NCBI RefSeq assembly: GCF_026340465.1
Contig: NZ_JAPEPC010000002.1
Span: 494,436 to 558,435, forward strand
Direction of reading: 5' to 3'
Source of the DNA: Streptomyces sp. NBC_01306
GTDB taxonomy: Bacteria; Actinomycetota; Actinomycetes; Streptomycetales; Streptomycetaceae
Length of the DNA: 64,000 nucleotides
Position numbers and translations under genes: made by a program. This document shows, in pieces, positions 16,381 to 24,953 of this stretch. The notes under the pieces are model-generated. The model was not told where the DNA came from and did no database searches. It worked only from the letters and a program-made list of their open reading frames with translations. Position 1 is the stretch's first letter; the number at the start of each line of letters is the position of its first letter.

Positions 16381-18639
16381 ATGATTCATCTCTCGCGGAG
16401 GCAGTTCGCCGCTTCGTCACTCGTACCACTGGGGGCCGCCCTGCTGCCGGCGGCGCCCGCACATGCCCAGGAGACAGCGCCCCAGGAGACAGCGCCGGAG
16501 GCGTCACACCACGGTTCAGGAGACTCGTTCCGGGACGGGCTCTCCGACGTACTCGATCTGCACGGCCTTCCCGAGGCGGCCGAGCCGCCGGGCGACAATC
16601 CACTCAACGTCTTCGCCGACCTCGGGGCCTGGCACGCCTACGGACTGCCCTCCGCCGCGGACCACGCGTACTTCGGAGGCTTCAGCGGGCCCCTGTACGT
16701 GGCGGAGGAGTACCCCTGGTACCTGAGCCGCGCCTTCAGCCGGTTCGGACTCGTCGACGAGCGGTCGGCCCGTGCCGTCGACCTGTCGGGCGACCGGGCG
16801 CCCCGCCTGGAGGCCCGGCCGGGCGTCCTGACGCAGGCGTACGTCACGGACGGTCTGTGCGTGACCGTGGAGCTGCGGTACGCCACCAACCGGAGCGCCC
16901 TGGTCCGGGCGACGGTCCAGAACCGGGGAAACAGCGTCCGCGAGCTGCGCGCCCACTGGACGGGCTCGCTGCTGCGCCACACCAGCGAGCCGGTTCGCAG
17001 CGCGCCGCGACTGCAGGCGACCGATGACGGCGTCGCGGTCCGGTTCGCCGAGGTCCGCTCGTTCAAGGACTTCCTGACCACCGCGCAGACCCGGTTCGAA
17101 GTGGCGCACGCCGGGTCCGTACGCACGACCGTCCACGGCGACGAGTACCGCACCACCGCGCACCGGCCGACGAGGCTGGCCCCGGGTGCGACGGCCACGT
17201 TCACCTGGACCGAGTCGTACACGTTCACCGACGCCGAGCGCCGCACAAACCACCCGGCCGTCCGAGAGGCCCTGGCGCACCCGGACCGGGTCGCGGACCG
17301 TGCGGACCGCCGTTGGCAGCGCTACCTGACCCGCTCGTTCGACGGAGTGGCCCCCGACCGCTGCCGTACCGCGGCAAAGGCCGTACAGACACTGGTGACC
17401 AACTGGCGCAGCCCGGCCGGTGCACTGCGCAAGGACGGAATCACTCCCTCCCTCACCAACACGTCGTTCGCCGGGGGCTTCTGGGCCTGGGACTCGTGGA
17501 AGGAAGCCGCCGCGACGGCCATCTTCGATCCTCAACTGGCCGTCTCCACCATTGAGTCGATGTTCGACCACCAGATCCAGGCGGACTCCCCGGACCGTCC
17601 GCAGGACGCCGGGATGGTGCCGGACGCGCTGTTCTACAACGACATTCGCCAGGGCGGCCTGAACTGGAACGAACGCAACTCCAAGCCGCCGCTGGCCGCC
17701 TGGGCGGTGTGGCAGGTGTACGAGCGGGGCGGCGGCCGGGCGTTCCTGCACCGGATGTACCCGAAGCTCAGGTCGTACCACGCGTGGTGGTACCGCGACC
17801 GGGACCACGATCACAACGGCCTGGCCGAGTACGGCGCCACGGTGGATCCGGCCAACGACAGCACCGCGCAGCGGAGGCTGGCGGCCGCCTGGGAGAGCGG
17901 GATGGACAACGCTCCGAGGTTCGACGACACACAGGTACGCACCAACACCGACCGGGCGGGCCGCACCGTCGGCTACTCGCTGGCCCAGCAGTCGGTCGAT
18001 CTCAACTGTTTCCTGTACGCGGAGAAACGCTTCCTCGCACGGATGGCCACCGAGCTCGGCTGGCCGGACGAGGCGAAGGACCTGAACCATGAGGCGGACG
18101 CCCTGCGGGACCGGATCAGGGCCCACACCTACGACCCGGCCACCGGATACTTCTACGACTGCGGACCGGACAGCAGCGGACCGCTCACGGCAGCCGGCAA
18201 GGGCATCGAAGGCGCTGTACCGCTGTGGACCGGCGTCGCGTCCGCGCGCGAGGCCGCCGGTGCCCGTGCCGCACTCACCGACCCCGCGCAGTTCGGCACC
18301 TTCATGCCGCTGCCGACGGTCGCGCGCAACAACCCGAAGTTCGACCCGACCGGATACTGGCGCGGTCTCGTCTGGCTTGACCAGGCGTATTTCGCCATCC
18401 GCGGCCTGTCCGACTACGGCTACGACCGGGACGCCCGGGCCATCGGCGAACAGCTCCTCCAGCACGCGGACGGCCTGCTCGGCGACGGGCCCATCCACGA
18501 GAACTACCATCCGCTGACCGGCGCGGGAAAGAACTCCGCGAACTTCTCCTGGTCGGCTGCGGTCGTTCTGGAAATGCTGCGCAAGCACCCCTCCGCCGCA
18601 CCTCTCCCCCGCTTGCGGGACGGCGGGCAGAGGGCTTGA
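16381..18639 (+). CDS. Tat-exported GH63-like (alpha/alpha)6 glycoside hydrolase
   Basis: A 752-residue exported enzyme. SRRQFAASSLVPLGAALLPAAPAHAQ is a Tat-type signal with the twin arginines. Residues about 60-330 form a beta-sandwich domain, and about 350-740 an (alpha/alpha)6 barrel with GGFWAWDSWKEAAATAIFDPQLA, DAGMVPDALFYND, WNERNSKPPLAAWAVW, PANDSTAQRR, LNCFLYAEK and NFSWSAAVVLEML. This matches the GH63/YgjK and mannosylglycerate-hydrolase type, acting on alpha-glucosides or alpha-mannosides; which one is not decidable here. The ATG follows GAGG. It has no operon partner. Confidence 0.82.
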   Translation: MIHLSRRQFAASSLVPLGAALLPAAPAHAQETAPQETAPEASHHGSGDSFRDGLSDVLDLHGLPEAAEPPGDNPLNVFADLGAWHAYGLPSAADHAYFGGFSGPLYVAEEYPWYLSRAFSRFGLVDERSARAVDLSGDRAPRLEARPGVLTQAYVTDGLCVTVELRYATNRSALVRATVQNRGNSVRELRAHWTGSLLRHTSEPVRSAPRLQATDDGVAVRFAEVRSFKDFLTTAQTRFEVAHAGSVRTTVHGDEYRTTAHRPTRLAPGATATFTWTESYTFTDAERRTNHPAVREALAHPDRVADRADRRWQRYLTRSFDGVAPDRCRTAAKAVQTLVTNWRSPAGALRKDGITPSLTNTSFAGGFWAWDSWKEAAATAIFDPQLAVSTIESMFDHQIQADSPDRPQDAGMVPDALFYNDIRQGGLNWNERNSKPPLAAWAVWQVYERGGGRAFLHRMYPKLRSYHAWWYRDRDHDHNGLAEYGATVDPANDSTAQRRLAAAWESGMDNAPRFDDTQVRTNTDRAGRTVGYSLAQQSVDLNCFLYAEKRFLARMATELGWPDEAKDLNHEADALRDRIRAHTYDPATGYFYDCGPDSSGPLTAAGKGIEGAVPLWTGVASAREAAGARAALTDPAQFGTFMPLPTVARNNPKFDPTGYWRGLVWLDQAYFAIRGLSDYGYDRDARAIGEQLLQHADGLLGDGPIHENYHPLTGAGKNSANFSWSAAVVLEMLRKHPSAAPLPRLRDGGQRA

Positions 18640-18820
18640 GTGGAAGGTGGTTCCCCATCATCCGGAGCTGAGATGTCGATGCCGATGTGAAGGACGACTC
18701 GCTCCACTGCACCACCCGCAGCAGGACCGGCGGGGACGATGCCACGACCACCGGCCGCACCCTGTCGGGCGGGCGCTGGAGCGTACGAGCAGTCCGCACC
18801 TCCATCGCGAGGAGAGAGTG

Positions 18821-18982
18821 ATGGCACACCACAAGTCGAACCGCGAAGTCGAAGGCGACCCGGAGACCGGGCACGGACGCGGTATGCCCCGCCGCCCGGA
18901 CGACAAGGAACTCGAACAGCGCGTGGAGGAGGACCGCGGCGACGTGGGGCTGCCGCCGGAACCGGACGCCGGAGCCGAGTAG
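18821..18982 (+). CDS. Small highly charged hypothetical protein (53 aa)
   Basis: A 53-residue hydrophilic protein beginning MAHHKSNREVEGDPETG and ending in an acidic GLPPEPDAGAE tail. A strong ribosome site (GAGGAGAGAGTG) just before the ATG and a strong hairpin just after the stop argue that it is real and expressed alone. It has no membrane segment, cysteine or known motif. I do not recognise it; it could be a stress or sporulation-associated small protein. Confidence 0.65.
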   Translation: MAHHKSNREVEGDPETGHGRGMPRRPDDKELEQRVEEDRGDVGLPPEPDAGAE

Positions 18983-18998
18983 GGAACGACGGAGGACG

Positions 18999-19038
18999 GG
19001 AACGCGCCGCGTACGGGCATGAGTACGCGGCGCGTTCC
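18999..19038. terminator. Strong hairpin terminator
   Basis: GGAACGCGCCGCGTAC and GTACGCGGCGCGTTCC give a perfect 16-bp stem with an 8-base loop, between the 53-aa gene and the convergent encapsulin gene. Confidence 0.85.
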
Positions 19039-19083
19039 GATGTGCCGTTCCGACGTGCCGTTCCGACGTCCCGTTCCGACGCG
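19034..19083. repeat. 13-bp tandem repeat, four units
   Basis: Units GTTCCGATGTGCC, GTTCCGACGTGCC, GTTCCGACGTCCC and a shortened GTTCCGACGCG follow one another without gaps. The first unit begins inside the right arm of the terminator hairpin. Confidence 0.8.
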
Positions 19084-19109
19084 CTGGTGTACGGATCAGG
19101 ATATGCGGA

Positions 19110-19925
19110 TCAGGATGTGAGTGCCACGACGGCTTCGTCGGTGTAGACGAGGAAGGTCAGCGTCTGCCGGAAGTACAGCTCGATCTCGTTCGTGTCATGC
19201 GCGGTGTAGCCGATCGAGAGGTCCTCGCTGAGACGCAGCTCGAAGTCACCGCCGCGGGTGGAGACAAGGAAGGCACCGTCGAGCGCGGGCGCCCAGATGG
19301 GCGGCGCGTCCAGGAGCCGGCCCAGATGTGCCGCGATGGGGTACCCGTGGTCGGACGTCTCGCTCACCTCGGTGTACGCGTCGGCGCCCAGCAGCAGTGA
19401 GTACGGGCCGGCGACTCCGGCGAGGCGCAGCGTCGTCAGAGCCCGGCTGACGGTGTCCGGGTACTCACGTACCTCTGCCGGCAGGCTCAGCACCGGATTG
19501 GAGGTCCGCTCACGGAGCCCGCTGATACCCGCTGCCGCGTACCCCTCGAAGACGGCCCTGTCCTCAGCGAACGCCATGGAACGCGCCGCGTCCTTGACGG
19601 GCTGCCAGTCGGAGTCCTGCGCGCCGCGCTCGACGTCGTCCACCGCTTCGCGGGTGACCTTGAAGGGGACGTGGAGTTCGACCAGGGGCTGCACCTGGCG
19701 CAGCCGTGCGGTGACGCCGGCCGCCGGGGCTTCGATCGCGGTGAGATGGCCGGTGCCGACGGCGGCGAGCGCGGGATCGTCGGGTCCGGTCACGTCCACG
19801 ACGCGGCGGCCACCGACGTTGCGCTGAAATGTGCGGCGGGCCTCGTCCTCGATCTGCGCCCAGGCCTGGGCGGTGATCGGGGCGAGTTCACGGTGCAGGT
19901 TGTTCATACCGGTGGACACGGGCAT
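19110..19925 (-). CDS. Family 1 encapsulin shell protein
   Basis: A 271-residue HK97-fold encapsulin, the protomer of a protein nanocompartment. Signs are MNNLHRELAPITAQAWAQIEDEARRTFQRNVGGRRVVDVTGP at the start, PLVELHVPFKVTREAVDDVERGAQDSDWQPVKDAARSMAFAEDRAVFEG in the spine, and the C-terminal IGYTAHDTNEIELYFRQTLTFLVYTDEAVVAL. The ATG at 19925 has AAAGGAG ten bases upstream; the family-typical MNNLHREL start at 19907 has no such site, so the protein may carry six extra residues. It sits five bases after the DyP peroxidase gene, its predicted cargo. Confidence 0.95.
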   Translation of the reverse strand: MPVSTGMNNLHRELAPITAQAWAQIEDEARRTFQRNVGGRRVVDVTGPDDPALAAVGTGHLTAIEAPAAGVTARLRQVQPLVELHVPFKVTREAVDDVERGAQDSDWQPVKDAARSMAFAEDRAVFEGYAAAGISGLRERTSNPVLSLPAEVREYPDTVSRALTTLRLAGVAGPYSLLLGADAYTEVSETSDHGYPIAAHLGRLLDAPPIWAPALDGAFLVSTRGGDFELRLSEDLSIGYTAHDTNEIELYFRQTLTFLVYTDEAVVALTS

Positions 19926-19930
19926 AACGA

Positions 19931-20914
19931 TCAGACTCCTTTGAGGCTGCCGATACCGAGAGAACCTTCGGTCATCGTGGCGCCCGCGGGTGGGTCCGGC
20001 GGATTGTCGAGGAAGTCGGCGTTCGGGACGTGGAAGAGGCAGCCGGTGACTGCGGTGGAGAAGTCGAGGATCCGGTCATGGATGCCCGGCCGGTCTCCGA
20101 GGAACATATTGCGCAGCATCTGCTCGGTAACCTCGGGAGTGCGCGCATAGCCGATGAAGTAGGTGCCGAATTCGCTCTGTCCGATGCGGCCGAACGGCAT
20201 GTTGTCCCGCACGATCTTCCGCTCGTTGCCGTCCTCGTCCGTGACGGTGTTGAGGGCGACATGGGAGTCCGCGGGCTTGACCTCGTCGGACAACTCCACG
20301 TTGTTCAGCTTTGTGCGGCCGATGATCATTTCCTGCTCGTTCGTGGGCAGCGCATTCCAGGCCGCGAGATCGTGCACGTATTTCTGCACGACGACGTAAC
20401 TCCCGCCCGCGAAATCACGGTCCTCCTCGCCGATGAACACGGAGTCGGCCGCGAGCGCGCCCTCCGGGTTCTCGCTGCCGTCGACGAAGCCGAGGAGGTC
20501 ACGCTCGTCGAAGGACTTGAACCCATGCACCTCGTCCACCACGGTGACCGCTCCTCGGAGGCGTTCGCCGATCAGCCGGGCCAGCTCAAAACAGAGGTCC
20601 ATACGGCGGGCCCGCAGATGGAAGATGAGATCGCCGGGCGTGGACGGAGCACAGTGGCGGGCGCCCGCCAACGGCACGAAGGGATGCAGTTCGCGCGGTC
20701 GCGGCCCGTCGAAGAGCCGGTCCCACGCGGCGGAACCGATGCCGACGACGCAGGTGAGCCTGGCGTCCGGAGCGCGGAAACCCACCGATCGCTTCAACCC
20801 GGCCACATCGGGGAGCAGGTCTCGGACAACGGACTCTCCGCCGGGCACGATGGTGCAGACGAGGAACAAGGCAGATTCGGCCGGCGGGGCGATCACGGAC
20901 TGCGACTCGGCCAC
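19931..20914 (-). CDS. DyP-type peroxidase, encapsulin cargo
   Basis: A 327-residue haem dye-decolorizing peroxidase. The distal GFVDGSENP (GXXDG motif) supplies the catalytic Asp, and KPADSHVALNTV contains the proximal haem-ligand His. A linker of Pro/Gly/Ala leads to the tail TEGSLGIGSLKGV, which matches the cargo-loading peptide that docks inside encapsulin shells. The GTG start follows TAGGAGG. It is the first gene of a two-gene operon with the encapsulin gene, which nearly proves the packaging relationship. Function is probably oxidative-stress related. Confidence 0.95.
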   Translation of the reverse strand: MAESQSVIAPPAESALFLVCTIVPGGESVVRDLLPDVAGLKRSVGFRAPDARLTCVVGIGSAAWDRLFDGPRPRELHPFVPLAGARHCAPSTPGDLIFHLRARRMDLCFELARLIGERLRGAVTVVDEVHGFKSFDERDLLGFVDGSENPEGALAADSVFIGEEDRDFAGGSYVVVQKYVHDLAAWNALPTNEQEMIIGRTKLNNVELSDEVKPADSHVALNTVTDEDGNERKIVRDNMPFGRIGQSEFGTYFIGYARTPEVTEQMLRNMFLGDRPGIHDRILDFSTAVTGCLFHVPNADFLDNPPDPPAGATMTEGSLGIGSLKGV

Positions 20915-21120
20915 GGAGCCTGCCTCCTAGCTGTTGTGCTACGGCAAATACACCCCGCAAGCGATATCAGGGGGCACTGGGGATACTAGCTTCCAGCCGA
21001 AATCCGCGCCGTGGATCCCCGTTCATCACCGCTTGTGCAACGTGTTGCGCCGGAAGCACGGGCGGGCCACCGCTCCTATGCGGCCACCCGCCCGCTTTCG
21101 GTACGGAGCTGCCGTGGCCC

Positions 21121-21198
21121 TCAGGACTGCGGCCGCCGTCCGTGGTTAGCGGCGTGCTTGCGGCGAGCCTTCTTCTTCCGTCGTCGCTTCGATGACAT
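21121..21198 (-). CDS. Ribosomal protein bL37-type peptide (25 aa)
   Basis: A 25-residue basic peptide, MSSKRRRKKKARRK followed by HAANHGRRPQS. The run of Lys/Arg followed by ANHG(R/K)RP matches the tiny actinobacterial 50S protein bL37 first seen in mycobacterial ribosomes. GGGAGG lies six bases before the ATG, which is a strong site. It is read as a stand-alone gene between the DyP promoter region and a MarR gene. It is easily missed because it is shorter than usual gene-finding limits; the family match is by memory of the motif, not by search. Confidence 0.8.
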   Translation of the reverse strand: MSSKRRRKKKARRKHAANHGRRPQS

Positions 21199-21428
21199 GG
21201 GCCACCTCCCGCGTTTGGCTGACCATTCCACGTTTCCACACGCCGGAGAGCGGCGCGATTCGACGTGCTGTCGCGCAGCGGAGCACCTCGCATTGATGAC
21301 ACGACTCCGAATAACTGGCAAACAAGTCAATGAAGCTGACCACATCAAGACAGAGTCGAAGCCTGTCGGCGACCCTGGCGGCTCGGGGTGAACGGGAATC
21401 GGGGCGGGACGGCTCGGCGTGGCCGGGT

Positions 21429-21872
21429 CTACCGCGCGTAGGGGTCGGTGATCTCGCGGAGTTGATCCAGGATCTGGTGCAGCAACGTGAAGTTGCGCGT
21501 GCCCAGGTAGGTCTTCCACTCCGAGAGGATCTCGTCGAGTGTCGCTGAGGCCACCTCGACCGCCCGCCGGCCGCGTTCCTCGATCACGATCAACCGGGCG
21601 CGGCCGTCCCTTGGGTCGGGGACCCGGCGGACATAGCCCAGGCGTTCCAGTTGATCGACCAGCACACCGGCGCTCTGCTTGCTCATTTGCGCCTGGTCAG
21701 CGAGGTCCGTGAGGCGCGAACCGTCCGGGGCGATGCGTTGGAACACCCGGCACTGGGCGAGGGTCCAGTCGTCGAACCCGGCATCCTGCAGGGCCCGGAA
21801 CATCCGGTCCTCGGTGTACCGGTACGGGATGAACAATGACGTCCCTAGATCAACCCGCTGCTCGTCGTCCAT
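21429..21872 (-). CDS. MarR-family transcriptional regulator
   Basis: A 147-residue MarR protein with LAQCRVFQRIAPDGSRLTDLADQAQMSKQSAGVLVDQLERLGYVRRVPDPRDGRARLIVIEERGRRAVEVA covering the HTH and wing. The N-terminal dimer helix is LFIPYRYTEDRMFRALQDAGFDD. ATG at 21872 (GGAG about 11 bases before) or GTG at 21896 could start it. It has no divergent partner close by; the bL37 gene downstream is on the same strand, 230 bases away. Its target and ligand are unknown. Confidence 0.85.
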   Translation of the reverse strand: MDDEQRVDLGTSLFIPYRYTEDRMFRALQDAGFDDWTLAQCRVFQRIAPDGSRLTDLADQAQMSKQSAGVLVDQLERLGYVRRVPDPRDGRARLIVIEERGRRAVEVASATLDEILSEWKTYLGTRNFTLLHQILDQLREITDPYAR

Positions 21873-22172
21873 ACCGCTCTCGGCTCCGTCGCCCACCTGA
21901 TCCCGCGAGGTTCACACCCTACGTCAATGCCGCCGGGCCGGATCGCCGTCGGCCCCGGCCGTGATGGCGCGCGTGCGGCTCCGATCGCGCCGGGTTCCGC
22001 ACAGCGCCGTCCGCCCCTCGGCGACCTCATGCCGGCCGCTGTTGCCGTCGGCGCTGCCGTATGAGTACAACCGAGCCCCCGCACTGACCGTGGTGCCGAT
22101 CGCCCGCAACAAAACGGATGAACAGGGTTCTCCCCGAGGCCCTGCGGCTCTCCCAGCTCCTCACACGCCCGT

Positions 22173-22853
22173 TCACCGGTGCAGCGGGTGGACCTCCGTC
22201 GCCGCGACGCGACCGCCGATCTCGATCCAGCCTCCATCGGAGAGACGGGCCAGGATCTCGGAGCCCCGGCCCTGGCTGATCCGCAGATCCCGGCCCAACT
22301 CGCCTGCCAGCACCATCGCCGCAGCGCCGGTCGCCTCGTCCTCGGCTATGGCGTCACCCCGCCGGGGAAAACCACGCGCACGGATCGTGCCCGCGGCTTC
22401 GTCCACCCATGCCCACGCGTACAACCAGCCGTCGCCCGCGGGCGGCGTCGGCAGGGCATCGACAGCCTCGGCCGACGGGTACCTCCGTGTGCGCTTGCCC
22501 GACACCCACTCCGCCCGGCCACGGATCCAGGTGAACTCGCCCTCGGTCCAGGTGGCAACGTCACCTGCCACCGTCCGCAGCACATCGGCCGACAGGCCGT
22601 GTTGCCGCAGCAGCCACGCCGTTCCGATCAGCGGATAGCCGGCGAAGGGCAGCCGCACGCTGGGTGTGTAGATGTCGACCTCCCCCCGAGCGGTGTCGTC
22701 CACGAAAACGGTCTCGGAGAATCCGAGCCGCCGAGCGGTCTCCTGACGTTCTGCCGTACCGGGCACGGCAGTTCCGTCACACACCACGCCCAGCGGGTTG
22801 CCCCCGGTCCCGTCCGGACGTACGAACACGTTCACCATCTCAAGATCGGTCAT
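22173..22853 (-). CDS. PhzF-family isomerase/epimerase
   Basis: A 226-residue protein of the PhzF/diaminopimelate-epimerase fold. Signs are MVNVFVRPDGTGGNPLGVVCDG at the start, RLGFSETVFVDD (including the family Glu), YTPSVRLPFAGYPLIGTAWLL and, at the end, AIAEDEATGAAAMVLAGEL with GSEILARLSDGGWIEIGGRV. It is shorter than classical PhzF (about 280), with a compact middle. ATG at 22853 is weakly supported; an upstream TTG at 22877 has a purine-rich stretch but poor spacing. It diverges from the ArsR gene across a short gap. Substrate unknown. Confidence 0.8.
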   Translation of the reverse strand: MTDLEMVNVFVRPDGTGGNPLGVVCDGTAVPGTAERQETARRLGFSETVFVDDTARGEVDIYTPSVRLPFAGYPLIGTAWLLRQHGLSADVLRTVAGDVATWTEGEFTWIRGRAEWVSGKRTRRYPSAEAVDALPTPPAGDGWLYAWAWVDEAAGTIRARGFPRRGDAIAEDEATGAAAMVLAGELGRDLRISQGRGSEILARLSDGGWIEIGGRVAATEVHPLHR

Positions 22854-22975
22854 GCAGGAACTAAAGCACGTGTCCAACTGCCCCTCATTGACCAGCCGCT
22901 GTCGTCACCAGGTCCAGAGGTGGCGCCTGCGGTCACGGTCGCCGAGCCCGAACCCTCCTGGCGACGACTGCTTGT

Positions 22976-23002
22976 AAAGACTTCTTTCTAAAGATATCTT
23001 TA
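22976..23002. promoter_or_regulatory. Tandem AAAGANNTCTTT operator for the ArsR-type gene
   Basis: AAAGACTTCTTT at 22976-22987 and AAAGATATCTTT at 22990-23001 are two copies of one palindromic half-site pair, 14 bases apart; the second extends to the perfect 14-mer TAAAGATATCTTTA. They end four bases before the ArsR start codon, so binding there would block its own transcription. Confidence 0.75.
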
Positions 23003-23006
23003 CATC

Positions 23007-23618
23007 ATGCCTGACCAAGATCCGCTCAGCTCCGTCCGACTGACAGATCCACGCGCGCTGCGTGCGTATGCGCACCCGACGCGCATGGCGCTCGTGGGGC
23101 TGCTGCGCAGGGACGGTCCGCAGACCGCCACGCAGGCCGCCGGTGCCATCGGCGAGAGCGTCGCCAGCTGCTCGTTCCACCTGCGCCAGCTCGCCAAGTA
23201 CGGGCTGGTGGAAGAGGCAGGTGGAGGTCGCGGCCGGGAGAAGCCGTGGCGGGCAACCGCAATGTTCACCAGCTGGGACACGGCCCCCGCGGATCCCGCG
23301 GCCGCCTCTGCCGCAGAGGGGCTTCAGCTGGCCATGGCCGAGCGGTACTTCGAGCTCTCGGCGCGCTGGGTCCAGGCCAGAGCGCAGGAGCGGGCCGAGT
23401 GGCAGGAGGCTGCCCGGTTCGGCGACTACCAGCTGCGTCTGACGGCGGCAGAACTGGCCGAGCTGAACGACAAGATCCAGGATCTGGTGCAGCCCTACCT
23501 GGAGGACCCCGGCGGCGCCCGCCGGCACGCACCGGACGTACGGCCGGTCGCACTGTTGCACCTGGCCTTCCCGACTGACACCGCGGACCAGGACCCTGCG
23601 ACGGAAGCCGGTTCGTGA
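23007..23618 (+). CDS. ArsR-type winged-helix regulator
   Basis: A 203-residue regulator with the HTH in LRAYAHPTRMALVGLLRRDGPQTATQAAGAIGESVASCSFHLRQLAKYGLVEEAGGGRGREKPW, the extended ArsR form found beside drug efflux genes. The C-terminal half is helical and Glu/Arg-rich and holds no obvious metal-binding Cys/His cluster, so a small-molecule inducer is more likely than a metal. Its last bases overlap the exporter start (GTGA), making a coupled regulator-transporter operon, and two operator-like palindromes sit right upstream. Confidence 0.88.
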   Translation: MPDQDPLSSVRLTDPRALRAYAHPTRMALVGLLRRDGPQTATQAAGAIGESVASCSFHLRQLAKYGLVEEAGGGRGREKPWRATAMFTSWDTAPADPAAASAAEGLQLAMAERYFELSARWVQARAQERAEWQEAARFGDYQLRLTAAELAELNDKIQDLVQPYLEDPGGARRHAPDVRPVALLHLAFPTDTADQDPATEAGS

Positions 23619-24949
23619 GCGCCCCCGGCGCCCACGAACCGATCGAGCGCGCGACCGCTCCGCCGACCCGGGCGGGACTCGGGCGATGGGTCCCCGACCT
23701 GCTGCGGGAGAAGGCTTTCCGCGGCTACTGGACCGGGCAGGCCATATCCCTGTTCGGGGACCAGCTTTCCTCGATCGCGATCCCGCTGGTCGGCGTCATC
23801 GCGGTGCACGCCGACGCCGCACAGATGGGCTGCCTGGCGGCGGCATCGTGGCTGCCCCACCTGTTCTTCGCCCTGCACGCCGGCGTGTGGGCGGACCGTC
23901 GGGCCCATCGGCGCCGGGTCATGATCGCTGCGGACCTCGGACGCGCCGCGCTGATGGCCACCATCCCGCTCGCCTACGTCCTGCACTCACTGACGCTCGT
24001 CCACCTCTACGTCGTGGCGTTCGCCGCCGGCACCCTCGCGGTCCTCTTCGACGTCTGCGACTCCCCGCTGTTCAACGCCCTTGTCCCCGCGCGCCGGTAT
24101 GTCGAAGGCAACGCCCTGACCCATGGCAACCGAGCGATGTCCCAGGTGGCCGGGCCGAGTATCGGGGGCATCCTGGTGCAGGTGCTCTCCGCGCCGCTGG
24201 CCCTCCTGGGCGACGCGCTGTCCTTCGTCGGCTCGGCCCTGTTCCTCTCCCGTATCGACCCGGTTGAGCCGCCCGCGGAGCACAAGGCCCACGGACAGCT
24301 CGCGGAAGGAGGACGCTTCATCGCCCGCTCGCCCGTCATACGGGCAGCGCTGGGAGCCACGGCCACGGTCAACCTGTTCACCTTCATGGTCTCCGCCCTG
24401 TTCGTGCTGTACGCCACCACCACCCTGCGGCTGAGTCCTGGCCTGCTCGGCGGGGTACTGGGGGCCGGAGCCGTCGGCGGACTTCTGGGCGCCGGGTGCG
24501 CCGGAGGCATCGTCAAGCGGATCGGCCTGGGCCGCACCTTCCTCCTGGGGTGCATCGCCTTCCCCGCCCCGATGCTGCTGATTCCTGCGGCGCACGGCCC
24601 GACCCCTCTGGTCATCGGGTTCCTTCTCGCAGCCGAATTCGGCTCCGGAGTCGGCGTCATGTGGCTCGACGTCGCCATCGGCTCGATCCTCGCGGCCTGC
24701 GTGCCCGACACACTGCGCTCGCGCGTCTTCGGGGCCTACCGGACCGTCAACTATGGTGCTCGCCCGCTGGGTTCGCTCGCCGGGGGAGCACTCGCCGGCG
24801 CCATCGGCCTGCGCCCCACCCTGTGGATCGCCGTCGGCGGCGCCCTGACCTCGTTCCTGTGGCTGCTGCCCTCACCCGTACCCGGCCTGCGCGACCTGCC
24901 GGCCTCCGAGCAGAGCACCCCCGAGGCCCTGCCGATCCCATCCAAATGA
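23615..24949 (+). CDS. MFS drug-type exporter
   Basis: A 444-residue major facilitator of the MFS_3 (EntS-like) group with about 12 membrane helices. Diagnostic are FRGYWTGQAISLFGDQLSSIAIPLVGV in helix 1, the loop motif DRRAHRRRVMIAADLGRAALMA between helices 2 and 3, and the C-terminal repeat RVFGAYRTVNYGARPLGSLAGGALAGAIGLRPTLWIAVG. It starts at a GTG overlapping the ArsR-type regulator stop, so both proteins are induced together. The likely role is export of a toxic compound or antibiotic recognised by that regulator. Confidence 0.88.
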   Translation: MSAPGAHEPIERATAPPTRAGLGRWVPDLLREKAFRGYWTGQAISLFGDQLSSIAIPLVGVIAVHADAAQMGCLAAASWLPHLFFALHAGVWADRRAHRRRVMIAADLGRAALMATIPLAYVLHSLTLVHLYVVAFAAGTLAVLFDVCDSPLFNALVPARRYVEGNALTHGNRAMSQVAGPSIGGILVQVLSAPLALLGDALSFVGSALFLSRIDPVEPPAEHKAHGQLAEGGRFIARSPVIRAALGATATVNLFTFMVSALFVLYATTTLRLSPGLLGGVLGAGAVGGLLGAGCAGGIVKRIGLGRTFLLGCIAFPAPMLLIPAAHGPTPLVIGFLLAAEFGSGVGVMWLDVAIGSILAACVPDTLRSRVFGAYRTVNYGARPLGSLAGGALAGAIGLRPTLWIAVGGALTSFLWLLPSPVPGLRDLPASEQSTPEALPIPSK

Positions 24950-24953
24950 TCAG

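Noticed and set aside
19110..19925. HK97-like fold could mean a prophage capsid
   Set aside because: No other phage gene nearby, and the adjacent DyP peroxidase with a cargo tag identifies an encapsulin.
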